DNA of 64,000 bases, from positions 18,978 to 82,977 of the forward strand of contig CAJXEB010000002.1 of assembly GCA_913052585.1 (NCBI GenBank), in the 5' to 3' direction. Shown here one piece after another: positions 40,178 to 49,618 of this stretch (position 1 is the stretch's first letter; each line of letters starts with the position of its first letter). The notes under the pieces are model-generated. The model searched no databases and was not told the origin of the DNA. It was given only the letters and a program-made list of their open reading frames with translations. This DNA is from an uncultured Flavobacteriaceae bacterium (GTDB lineage Bacteria; Bacteroidota; Bacteroidia; Flavobacteriales; Flavobacteriaceae). The translations under genes were made by a program, and so were the position numbers.

Positions 40178-41080
40178 ATGGCGAAAGCAACTAAAAAACA
40201 AGCTCTTGGAAGAGGATTATCTGCACTATTAAGAGACCCTAGTAACGATATAAAATCGGTTGATGATAAAAATGCCGATCAAGTTGTAGGGAGTATTTTA
40301 GAGTTAGAGTTGAATGCTATTGAAATGAATCCATTTCAACCTAGATCTAGTTTTAATGAAGAATCTCTTCGAGAATTAGCATCATCCATTAAAGAATTAG
40401 GCGTTATTCAACCCATTACCGTTAGAAAATTAGGTTTTAATAAATTCCAACTTGTTAGTGGTGAAAGAAGATACCGTGCCTCAAAACTAATTGGAAAAGA
40501 AAGCATCCCCGCTTTTATTAGAATCGCAAATGATCAAGAATCATTGGAAATGGCTTTGGTTGAAAATATCCAACGTCAAGATTTAGATCCTATCGAAATT
40601 GCACTTTCTTATCAACGTTTAATTGAAGAGATTGAAGTTACCCAAGAAGAGTTAAGTGATCGTGTAGGTAAAAATCGTTCTACCATTACAAATTATTTAC
40701 GTCTTTTAAAATTAGATCCAATTATTCAGACGGGTATGCGAGATGGCTTTATTACAATGGGCCATGGAAGAGCAATTATTAATATAAGTAACCTTGGTGA
40801 ACAGCTTGATATCTATGAAAAAGTAATTTCTGAAAACCTTTCAGTTAGAGAAACAGAAGCTATAGTTAGAGGCTTAAAAAATAGTTCCGATAAAAAAATT
40901 CCAGTAAAAAAAGCAGTGCTTCCCTCCTACTTAAATTCAGCAAAAACAGAACTAACAGAATATCTAAGTAGTAATGTAAGTATTCAAAACTCTAGTGGAG
41001 GAAAAGGAAAAGTATCAATTCCTTTTAAAAATAAAAACGATTTTCAAAGAATCTTGAATTTACTAAAAAGTGAAAAATAA
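40178..41080 (+). CDS. parB: ParB/Spo0J partition protein
   Basis: GRGLSALL, NPFQPRSSFNEESLRELASSIKELGVIQPITVRK, SGERRYRAS, LVENIQRQDLDPIEIA. Confidence 0.96.
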   Translation: MAKATKKQALGRGLSALLRDPSNDIKSVDDKNADQVVGSILELELNAIEMNPFQPRSSFNEESLRELASSIKELGVIQPITVRKLGFNKFQLVSGERRYRASKLIGKESIPAFIRIANDQESLEMALVENIQRQDLDPIEIALSYQRLIEEIEVTQEELSDRVGKNRSTITNYLRLLKLDPIIQTGMRDGFITMGHGRAIINISNLGEQLDIYEKVISENLSVRETEAIVRGLKNSSDKKIPVKKAVLPSYLNSAKTELTEYLSSNVSIQNSSGGKGKVSIPFKNKNDFQRILNLLKSEK

Positions 41081-41666
41081 ACTTTTCTATATCTTACTTT
41101 TCTTTTCGGTAACAAGTTTGTTTGCTCAAAAATTAGATACCCTTTCCGTAAAACAGGAAGAAGGTTTGATTATAAAAGATACCCTTATTAAAAATGAAGA
41201 TTACAATCCTTTAGCTCCTGCAAAAGCCGCATTTTACTCTGCTGTTCTTCCTGGATTAGGGCAAGCTAACAATAAAAAATATTGGAAAATCCCAATCATC
41301 TATGTCGGTATCGGTGCTAGCATTTATTTTTTTGTGCAAAATGATCAAGATTATGACAACTTCAGAAATGCCTACAAAAGGAGGTTAGCTGGATTTACAG
41401 ATGATCAATATTGGGGAGATGGGACTACTCCTATCATTTCTTCAGATAGATTGGTAGATGCACAAAAAACTGCAAAAAGAAATAAGGATACTAGTATTGC
41501 TGTTGCAGTAGTATTCTATTTACTCAATATTATAGATGCTAATGTAGATGCTCATTTAAGGCAATTTAATGTAAATGATGATTTATCGTTTGAGCCTGTT
41601 TTTAATATCAATCCAATTAATGCAAAAGCAAACTACAGTTTATCATTAAAATACCGTTTAAAATGA
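41070..41666 (+). CDS. DUF5683-like protein
   Basis: Signal peptide; PAKAAFYSAVLPGLGQANNKKYWKIPIIYVGIGAS. Confidence 0.85.
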   Translation: MKNKLFYILLFFSVTSLFAQKLDTLSVKQEEGLIIKDTLIKNEDYNPLAPAKAAFYSAVLPGLGQANNKKYWKIPIIYVGIGASIYFFVQNDQDYDNFRNAYKRRLAGFTDDQYWGDGTTPIISSDRLVDAQKTAKRNKDTSIAVAVVFYLLNIIDANVDAHLRQFNVNDDLSFEPVFNINPINAKANYSLSLKYRLK

Positions 41667-42364
41667 AAATAGCTTTATTAGGGTACGGTAAAATGGGAAA
41701 AACAATTGAAAAATTAGCCCTTGAGAAAGGCCATACAATTGTTTCAAGAATAAACCGTAATTCTTCAAAAGAAAAACTTTTAAAAGCTGATATCGCCATA
41801 GAATTTTCAACGCCTGAAGCTGCAGTTTCAAATATTAAATTTTGCTTAGAAAATAGGATCCCAATTGTTTCAGGAACTACAGGTTGGCTCGAGCATTACG
41901 ATGAAATGATAAAATTATGTGAAAGTCGTAACGGAAGTTTTATTTATGCGTCCAACTTCAGTGTTGGTGTAAATCTATTTTTTAGTATCAATGAATATGT
42001 TTCAAACCTTATGAAACCTTGGAAAGATTATCAAGTTTCAATAGAAGAGATTCATCATACTCAAAAACTGGATGCCCCAAGCGGAACCGCAATCACGTTG
42101 GCTGAAGGAATTGTAAAAAATTCAGATACAAAAAACTGGAAATTAAATGAAGCAGCCGATGATACTATAAAAATTACTGCCAAACGAATAGATGAAGTTA
42201 AAGGCACCCATATTATTAATTATGATTCAGATATCGATACCATTTCAATTAAACACGAAGCACATTCTAGAGATGGTTTTGCTTTAGGGGCAATACTTGC
42301 GGCAGAATGGCTTGCAGATAAAAAAGGCATCTTTACGATGAAAGATGTTTTACAAATAAAATAA
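41663..42364 (+). CDS. dapB: 4-hydroxy-tetrahydrodipicolinate reductase
   Basis: IALLGYGKMGKTIE, IVSGTTGW, ASNFSVGVNLFF, EIHHTQKLDAPSGTA. Confidence 0.95.
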   Translation: MKIALLGYGKMGKTIEKLALEKGHTIVSRINRNSSKEKLLKADIAIEFSTPEAAVSNIKFCLENRIPIVSGTTGWLEHYDEMIKLCESRNGSFIYASNFSVGVNLFFSINEYVSNLMKPWKDYQVSIEEIHHTQKLDAPSGTAITLAEGIVKNSDTKNWKLNEAADDTIKITAKRIDEVKGTHIINYDSDIDTISIKHEAHSRDGFALGAILAAEWLADKKGIFTMKDVLQIK

Positions 42365-42380
42365 CGAATACCATATTAAA

Positions 42381-43994
42381 ATGACATTTACTACTTTATT
42401 AATTTTTATACTATTAGTTCAAGTAATCCATTTTTTAGGAACTTGGAAACTTTATATAAAAGCTGGAAGAAAAGCTTGGGAAGCTGCAATTCCAATTTAT
42501 AACTCAATTGTATTAATGAAAATAATAAATCGTTCACCTTGGTGGACTTTATTGCTTTTTATTCCAATTGTTAACCTAATTATGTTTCCTGTAATTTGGG
42601 TGGAAACGCTAAGAAGTTTTGGGAAAAATAGCAATACCGATACCTTTTTAGGAGTCTGTACTTTTGGATTATATATTTATTATATCAATTATACACAAGA
42701 TGTAACCTATATAGATGACAGAAGTTTAAAACCTAGAACTGCTGCAGGTGAATGGACCAGTTCAATTTTGTTCGCAGTTGTTGCTGCTACCATTGTACAT
42801 ACTTATGTAATGCAGCCTTTTACAATCCCAACTTCATCTTTAGAAAAAACACTATTGGTGGGTGATTTCTTATTTGTAAGTAAATTTCATTATGGCGCAA
42901 GAATGCCTATGACTGCAGTTTCTTTTCCAATGGTACATGATTCAATTCCTATAGTTAGAACAAAATCATATTTAGATAAGCCACAATTGCCTTATTTTAG
43001 ACTACCAGGTTTTCAGAAAATCAAAAGAAATGACATTGTAGTTTTTAGTTGGCCTACAGATACTTTAATCGACATCAATAGACCCTCCAAAGGATTCAAG
43101 GTGAAACCTTTAGACAAAAAATCAAACTACGTAAAACGTTGTGTGGGTATTCCTGGCGATGAGTTACAAATAAAGGATGGGTATGTTTATATTAATGGTG
43201 AACAAAATGTATTACCAGACAGAGCAAAACTCCAGTTTCGCTATAAAATAGTTTCAAAAAGTTCTTTTGTAAAAACAGATAATGCTGGTAGATATACCAA
43301 TCAGCCTTCTGCATTTGTTTCTAGTCATTTTAATATTTCAGATATTTATATTTCAGAAATTGACAGAGATAATAAAATCATCACTCACATTGCTCAAATG
43401 ACTGATGAAGCTTACTTGAAGGTGAAAAACAATCCAAATGTTATTGAAGTTGAAAAACTAACGGTAGAAGAAGGTGTTTGGAATCAATCTGTATACCCTC
43501 AAGATCCTAGGTTTAATTGGAATACAAAATATTTTGGTGCTATTACGATTCCTGAAGCAGGAACTACTATAGCTATTTCAATTGAAAATATTCCTTTATA
43601 TAAAAGGATCATTGAAGTGTATGAAGGAAGTGAAGTTGGTATAAATAATAAAATAGCTACTTCTGGTACTCAAGTGATGCTAAATGGCGAACAATTAACG
43701 CAATATACCTTCTTACAAGATTATTACTGGTTGATGGGTGATAATCGTGATAATTCACAAGATGCAAGAATGTGGGGCTTTGTTCCTTTTAATCATGTAG
43801 TTGGAAAGCCTGTTTTTGTTTGGATGAGTTGGGATACAAATGCTAAAGGTATTATGAATAAAATACGCTGGGAACGAATGTTTACTACTGTTGGTGGTGA
43901 AGGAGAACCTATTTCATATTTTAGATACTTTATCATATTATTAGCGGGTTGGTTTATTTTCGATTTTATTAGAAAACGTAAAAAGAAAGCTTAA
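42381..43994 (+). CDS. lepB: Signal peptidase I
   Basis: IPTSSLEKTLLVGDFLFVSK, KRCVGIPGDELQIKDGYVYING, LMGDNRDNSQDARMWGFVP. Confidence 0.94.
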   Translation: MTFTTLLIFILLVQVIHFLGTWKLYIKAGRKAWEAAIPIYNSIVLMKIINRSPWWTLLLFIPIVNLIMFPVIWVETLRSFGKNSNTDTFLGVCTFGLYIYYINYTQDVTYIDDRSLKPRTAAGEWTSSILFAVVAATIVHTYVMQPFTIPTSSLEKTLLVGDFLFVSKFHYGARMPMTAVSFPMVHDSIPIVRTKSYLDKPQLPYFRLPGFQKIKRNDIVVFSWPTDTLIDINRPSKGFKVKPLDKKSNYVKRCVGIPGDELQIKDGYVYINGEQNVLPDRAKLQFRYKIVSKSSFVKTDNAGRYTNQPSAFVSSHFNISDIYISEIDRDNKIITHIAQMTDEAYLKVKNNPNVIEVEKLTVEEGVWNQSVYPQDPRFNWNTKYFGAITIPEAGTTIAISIENIPLYKRIIEVYEGSEVGINNKIATSGTQVMLNGEQLTQYTFLQDYYWLMGDNRDNSQDARMWGFVPFNHVVGKPVFVWMSWDTNAKGIMNKIRWERMFTTVGGEGEPISYFRYFIILLAGWFIFDFIRKRKKKA

Positions 43995-44076
43995 TAGTTT
44001 ATAAAATTAGATGTGATGACTTGGATTAAAACAGTTTTTTTTGTTAATCCAGGTGATAATTGGAATCAAAAATAAT

Positions 44077-44724
44077 ATGGAATCTATTTTATTACATCCA
44101 ACGTATTTTCCTTCTATTGTTCAAATGGCTGCGATGGTTCAATCCAAAGAAATGGTTTTTGAAATGGATGACAATTACCAAAAACAAAGCTGTCGAAGTA
44201 GAACATACATAGCTCATAGTAATGGAGTATTATTACTTAACATTCCAATAAAACATACCAAAGACGGCAAAAAAAATAAAACCAAGGATGTTATTATTGA
44301 GAATAGTTTTCCTTGGCAAATACAACATTGGAAATCATTAGAATCTGCTTATAGAACCTCTCCGTATTTTGAATTTTATGAAGATGAGCTTAAACCGATT
44401 TTTTTTAAACCTGTAGATTCATTAATAAAATTTAATTTAGAAACCTTTGATCTAATTTGTAAATTATTAGATTTAAATATTAAATACTCATTTACTACAG
44501 AATATTTTAAAAATCCTAGTCAACAAGATTTAAGATATCTTGTAAATCCTAAACTAAAAATTGATTTTAAATTGGACTCTTATTTTCAGGTATTAACTAA
44601 ACAACATGAGTTTTTACCAAACCTTTCCATATTAGATTTATTATTTAATGAAGGGCCTAATGCAGTCATTTATTTAGAAAATCAGAAAATCGATTTTAAT
44701 AACTTTAATCCCAACCAACAGTAG
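44077..44724 (+). CDS. WbqC-family protein
   Basis: ESILLHPTYFPSIVQMAAM, FPWQIQHWKSLESAYRTSPYFEFYEDEL. Start moved from 44041. Confidence 0.88.
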   Translation: MESILLHPTYFPSIVQMAAMVQSKEMVFEMDDNYQKQSCRSRTYIAHSNGVLLLNIPIKHTKDGKKNKTKDVIIENSFPWQIQHWKSLESAYRTSPYFEFYEDELKPIFFKPVDSLIKFNLETFDLICKLLDLNIKYSFTTEYFKNPSQQDLRYLVNPKLKIDFKLDSYFQVLTKQHEFLPNLSILDLLFNEGPNAVIYLENQKIDFNNFNPNQQ

Positions 44725-45733
44725 CAGTTATTGGATAATGATCGGAAAAAGTTTTTCTAATGGTATTAAAGCTTAAAATTTGTAATTCATTTGAAGCAAA
44801 AATATAATCAATTCGCATAGGATAATATTCAAATAAATAGGTAGTTCCAATTCCATTTCCAGCCTCAACAAAAGCATCCTTCATATATTCAGACACTTTA
44901 TGATATACATACGAGAACGGAGTATTATTAAAATCGCCAGAAATAATTACTGGATGTTTTGAGTTGTTTTTATGCTTCAAGATTGTTTCTAATTGCTCCT
45001 GTTGCTTTACAAATCGTGTTGAAATTCTCTTGCGCAAAACCTCATTATCTAATTCTTGTAAATAACTCACACTCGGCTTTATATTAAGAGATTGCAGGTG
45101 TAAATTATAAATTCGAAGGGTATCCGATCCTTTCACTAAATCTGCACTTAGTGTATTGTTATAAGAATCTTGAAAATCGAAAGAATAGGTATTAATAAGT
45201 GGATATTTAGAAAAAATGGCGTGACCTAATATATTTTTTCCTCTAAAATGAATATAGCTGTAAGGATACGCTGTAAAATCTATTTTCATTTCTTTATTAT
45301 ATTCCTGTATACAAAGCACATCAGGTTTTTCTTTGTTTAGAAAAGAAGAAATAATTTCTGGAATATTTTTTTGTGTATCCTTACTTTCATACAAATTAAA
45401 TAAACGCACATTAAATGAAAGTATATTTAAGGTATTAATTGTTTCTGTAGGGGTCTCGGTTGAGGAAAATTTAAAAAAGGAACCAAAATGGAAATAAGCA
45501 ATAACAATTATAGATAAAGAAAGAAATATGAATTTCTTCAATTTAAATAACCAATACGCAGTAAATAGAATATTTAATACAATTAATGGTGAAACAGCAA
45601 GGCTTAACAGTGATAACCCTGGAAATGATTTTGGAGGTATAAAAGGCAAAACAAAAGAAACCAATAGAAATAAAGCGACAATAATATTGACCCCATATAT
45701 AATCCTATTTAAAAGCCCCAACTTTTTACTCAT
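44705..45733 (-). CDS. Endonuclease/exonuclease/phosphatase-family protein
   Basis: LNILSFNVRLFN, PDVLCIQEYN, VIISGDFNNTP, FSDHYPITATV; N-terminal TM segments. Confidence 0.92.
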   Translation of the reverse strand: MSKKLGLLNRIIYGVNIIVALFLLVSFVLPFIPPKSFPGLSLLSLAVSPLIVLNILFTAYWLFKLKKFIFLSLSIIVIAYFHFGSFFKFSSTETPTETINTLNILSFNVRLFNLYESKDTQKNIPEIISSFLNKEKPDVLCIQEYNKEMKIDFTAYPYSYIHFRGKNILGHAIFSKYPLINTYSFDFQDSYNNTLSADLVKGSDTLRIYNLHLQSLNIKPSVSYLQELDNEVLRKRISTRFVKQQEQLETILKHKNNSKHPVIISGDFNNTPFSYVYHKVSEYMKDAFVEAGNGIGTTYLFEYYPMRIDYIFASNELQILSFNTIRKTFSDHYPITATVGWD

Positions 45734-46605
45734 TAATCATTTTTTCCTGCCTTAAAAAGAAAATCTTTTTCAGCTTTAGTTAAACTATCGTAACCACTTT
45801 TTCCAATTTTATCTAAAACACCATCAATCTTTGCTTGATGTTCATTAGATGGCTTCTTTTTAGTTTGTTTAGCAGCTGTTTGTTTGGTTCGATGTACTTT
45901 TTTAAAGGGTCTTTTATGTCTAGGTTTAAATAAATTAAGCACTAAATCTATTAAAGTTTCAAACCAAATTCCTATATCATTCCCTTTTGCTAACTGTGTC
46001 GCATATACAAATCCAAATAAAGCTCCTCCTATATGAGCAATTAATCCACCAGCATTACCAGAAGAAGGTAATTGAACCAAATCTAATAAAACCATTGCAA
46101 GTCCAATTTGCCATAACTTCACTTTAAACATAAAAATACGAACTATAGTATTTGGAGTATACGTAGCTATAAATATTACAATGGCAAGAACAGCAGCCGA
46201 AGCCCCCATTAAATTACTATTGATATTGGTAAAAACTGGAAATAAATTATAGGAAAGAACATATAATAATCCTCCGCAGATTCCACCAAGCAAGTAAATA
46301 GTTAAAAATCGTTTGGCAGCAAATAGATTCAAAACGTAAGTACCAAACCAATATAATAAATACATATTCCAAAACAGATGCCAAAAACCAGCATGTAAAA
46401 ATGCATAGGTAATAATAGACCAAGGTTGCAAAATAATATCAACAAAAGAAGTTGGTAGTACCAACCAAGAAACAAAAGAAGCTGGAGATAATTTAAAAAA
46501 GAAGGATCCTAAATATACCGCCAAAAAAATCAATGTATTAATAACTATGATTTTTAAAACAATAGATGCTTGTTTAAATTGACCTAAAATAGTATTAGTA
46601 TTCAA
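45733..46605 (-). CDS. Rhomboid-family intramembrane serine protease
   Basis: HAGFWHLFWNMYLLYWFG, NLMGASAAVLAI (GxS), AHIGGALFGF. Confidence 0.92.
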   Translation of the reverse strand: MNTNTILGQFKQASIVLKIIVINTLIFLAVYLGSFFFKLSPASFVSWLVLPTSFVDIILQPWSIITYAFLHAGFWHLFWNMYLLYWFGTYVLNLFAAKRFLTIYLLGGICGGLLYVLSYNLFPVFTNINSNLMGASAAVLAIVIFIATYTPNTIVRIFMFKVKLWQIGLAMVLLDLVQLPSSGNAGGLIAHIGGALFGFVYATQLAKGNDIGIWFETLIDLVLNLFKPRHKRPFKKVHRTKQTAAKQTKKKPSNEHQAKIDGVLDKIGKSGYDSLTKAEKDFLFKAGKND

Positions 46606-46642
46606 ATTTTAAAATGCTTTTAACTGTTAGTACTCTGTAAAT

Positions 46643-47377
46643 TTAATTCCAACGATGTGAGTCAAAACTATTTTTTTTCCAATAGTATGCCATAATAAAA
46701 CCAAATAAGGCTCCTCCTATATGAGCAAAATGTGCTACTCCTGTAGCAGCTCCTGTGATTCCAAAAAACAAATCTCCTACTATGATTAAAGGTATAAAAT
46801 ATTTTGCTTTTATAGGAATTGGCAAAAATATCATCATTAACTCTGCATTAGGATACATTAACCCAAATGCTACTAAAACTCCATATATAGCGCCTGAAGC
46901 ACCTACTGCTGGAGTATTAAAACTACTATATAATGATTCTATGCTTTCTACTGATACAGACTCCAAAATACCCGAATTATATTGACCTGTGGTTAACATA
47001 TTCATAATTTCTGTTTGGTTCATTCCTATATTTAGCAATGCAGTCATCCCTTCTTGTACTTGGTAATAATTTACCAATGTATGAATTAAAGCTGCACCAA
47101 AACCTGCAGAAAAATAGAAGAACAGAAACTTTTTACGACCCCAAATCTTTTCTAATGGAGATCCAAAAGCCCATAATGCATACATATTAAATAATATATG
47201 CATCAATCCTCCGTGCATAAACATATGCGTTAGTAGCTGCCAATATTGAAAATTAGGGTTTTCAAAATAAAATAACGCAAATAATTTATAAGCAACATCG
47301 CCTAAAAAACTAGAGCCTATAAAAAAAATGACATTAACAATTATAAGTGCTTTTATGGTTTCAGAAATTCTTCCCAT
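46643..47377 (-). CDS. Rhomboid-family intramembrane serine protease
   Basis: HGGLMHILFNMYALWAFGSPLE, AVGASGAIYGVL, FAHIGGALFGF. Confidence 0.94.
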   Translation of the reverse strand: MGRISETIKALIIVNVIFFIGSSFLGDVAYKLFALFYFENPNFQYWQLLTHMFMHGGLMHILFNMYALWAFGSPLEKIWGRKKFLFFYFSAGFGAALIHTLVNYYQVQEGMTALLNIGMNQTEIMNMLTTGQYNSGILESVSVESIESLYSSFNTPAVGASGAIYGVLVAFGLMYPNAELMMIFLPIPIKAKYFIPLIIVGDLFFGITGAATGVAHFAHIGGALFGFIMAYYWKKNSFDSHRWN

Positions 47378-49228
47378 TTAATTAAATTTTTTATCAATAT
47401 CCGATGTGTCTAAAATCATCAATACTCGTTTATTAGTTGGTGATTTTGTAGGTTCCTTACAAGCAAAAAGTTGATGCACTAAATGCTCTTGTTCTTCAAC
47501 ATTCATTCGTTTTCCAGTTTTTATTGCTAATGATTTTGCTAATGATTTTGCCAATAAATCGTTTTGACTAAAACCTACATCTGGTATGTCCGTTTGGATA
47601 TCACTCACTAAGCTTTCCAAAACATTCTTAATTTCACTTTCCTTAACAGAAACTGGTATTCCATTAATTTCGATGATATCCTCTTCAAACGCAGAAAACC
47701 CGAATCCCGTATGTTCTAATTGCTCTTGAATACTTTTTAATATCTCAATGTCTTGTCTTGTGAAATTTAAACGCAAGGGAAAAAGCAACTGTTGACTAAT
47801 CGCTTCTTTTACGGTTATATTTTTTAAAATAGATTCGTACAAAATTCTTTGATGAGCAAGGTTTTGATGAATTACCATAATTCCACTTTTAATGGGGCTC
47901 ATGATGTATTTATTTTGAAGCTGAAAAGTGATCTCGCTTGGAGCTTTTTCTTCACTTTCAAAAAAACTTCCGGTTACTTCTTCACTTTCAAACTCTATAG
48001 ATCCTAGATCTAATGAATTTTCATCGCTTTTTAAACCAACATACATTGCCTCCCAAGAATTTGGTTGCGAAGTACTACTTTGTTTAAAAGATGCATAATC
48101 ATTTTGTCGCCTTTGTTCTTTTTCAAAGGGGTTAAAGTTTCTATCAACTTCAATAGTTGGAGCTACAGGGTTTTTATTATTAAAATTATAAGGAGTGTCC
48201 ATTTCTGGATCCTTATTAAAATCCAAAACAGGTACAATACTAAACTGACCCAAACTATGCTTTACCGATGCTCTTAACATAGAATAAATGGCATGTTCAT
48301 CGTCAAATTTAATTTCTGTTTTAGTAGGATGAATGTTAATATCTATAGATTTAGTATCTACTTCTAAAAATAAAAAATAACCAGGTTGTCCACCTTCTTT
48401 TATCAATCCTTCAAAAGCTGAAATAATAGCATGATGTAAATAAGGGCTTTTTATAAAACGATTATTGACAAAGAAAAACTGTTCTCCCCTTCCTTTTTTT
48501 GCAAATTCAGGTTTAACTACAAAACCTTCAACACTTAGAATTTCGGTTTCTTCTGAAACTGGAACTAGTTTTTCGTTGGTTTTTGTTCCAAAAATATTGA
48601 CAATCCGTTGTCGCATATTGGAAACTGGTAAATTAAAAACGCTACTTCCATTATTAATCAATGAAAATGCTACTTGTGGATGTGCTAAGGCAACTCTATG
48701 AAACTCATCAATTATATGTCTAGTTTCAACGGTATTGGTTTTTAAAAAATTTCGCCTGGCAGGAATGTTATAAAATAAGTTTTTAACAGAAATAGAAGTA
48801 CCTACTTGCACAACAGCTGCTTCTTGAGAATTTACCTTACTCCCTTCAATTATAATATGAGTGCCTATTTCATCAAGCTCTCTTTTGGTCTTTAACTCTA
48901 CGTGAGCAATAGCAGCAATAGATGCTAATGCTTCACCTCTAAACCCTTTTGTATTTATATTAAATAAATCTTCGGCAGCTTTAATTTTTGAAGTTGCATG
49001 CCTTTCAAAACAAAAACGAGCATCTGTAATACTCATTCCAATTCCATTATCAATTACTTGAACTAATGTTTTTCCGGCATCTTTAATCACTAAATTTACT
49101 GAAGTTGCCTTTGCATCAATTGCATTTTCAAGCAATTCCTTTACAAGTGAAGCAGGCCTTTGAACTACTTCTCCAGCTGCTATTTGATTAGCAACATGGT
49201 CCGGTAATAATTGTATGATGTCTGCCAT
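47378..49228 (-). CDS. mutL: DNA mismatch repair protein MutL
   Basis: LPDHVANQIAAGEVVQRPASLVKELLENAIDAKA, DNGIGM, RHATSKI, GFRGEALASI; C-terminal MutL dimerisation domain. Confidence 0.97.
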   Translation of the reverse strand: MADIIQLLPDHVANQIAAGEVVQRPASLVKELLENAIDAKATSVNLVIKDAGKTLVQVIDNGIGMSITDARFCFERHATSKIKAAEDLFNINTKGFRGEALASIAAIAHVELKTKRELDEIGTHIIIEGSKVNSQEAAVVQVGTSISVKNLFYNIPARRNFLKTNTVETRHIIDEFHRVALAHPQVAFSLINNGSSVFNLPVSNMRQRIVNIFGTKTNEKLVPVSEETEILSVEGFVVKPEFAKKGRGEQFFFVNNRFIKSPYLHHAIISAFEGLIKEGGQPGYFLFLEVDTKSIDINIHPTKTEIKFDDEHAIYSMLRASVKHSLGQFSIVPVLDFNKDPEMDTPYNFNNKNPVAPTIEVDRNFNPFEKEQRRQNDYASFKQSSTSQPNSWEAMYVGLKSDENSLDLGSIEFESEEVTGSFFESEEKAPSEITFQLQNKYIMSPIKSGIMVIHQNLAHQRILYESILKNITVKEAISQQLLFPLRLNFTRQDIEILKSIQEQLEHTGFGFSAFEEDIIEINGIPVSVKESEIKNVLESLVSDIQTDIPDVGFSQNDLLAKSLAKSLAIKTGKRMNVEEQEHLVHQLFACKEPTKSPTNKRVLMILDTSDIDKKFN

Positions 49229-49231
49229 TTT

Positions 49232-49516
49232 TTAATTAAAAAATATGGATAAATCGAAATCAATAATAAAGAGGAAAACAAGAATTAAAATTGAAATAAT
49301 TAAAAGCACTCTTCTATTGGTTTTCTTGTCGGAAGAACTTTTAAAATCCTCCAAAGCCATTTTAAACTTTGCTTTTAAATTATTTCCATCCCCTACTGTT
49401 GTTCGATACTTATCAAACTTATGTTCCATTTGAAAAGGACTACCATCTCCATCATTATTATAATGACGAGGTTCGTATCCAAATTTTTTATTTTTACGAG
49501 GTTTCAGAATTCCCAT
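49232..49516 (-). CDS. Small conserved membrane-anchored protein
   Basis: Basic N-terminus, single C-terminal TM; between mutL and helicase genes. Confidence 0.65.
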   Translation of the reverse strand: MGILKPRKNKKFGYEPRHYNNDGDGSPFQMEHKFDKYRTTVGDGNNLKAKFKMALEDFKSSSDKKTNRRVLLIISILILVFLFIIDFDLSIFFN

Positions 49517-49618
49517 AAATCAAATGTATTAAATCCGTTCGGTTTTTGAAGTATATTAACAATCGTAATATTAACAATAAATGTACCAAAATTAAGAGTG
49601 TCAGATAAAATTATTGGA

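Noticed and set aside
39280-41080. parS site near parAB
   Set aside because: No TGTTTCACGTGAAACA-like palindrome seen on reading the flanks.
49232-49516. Possible 'riboflavin synthase beta' label for the small protein near ribH
   Set aside because: The sequence lacks lumazine-synthase motifs; the real ribH is at 52125-52622.
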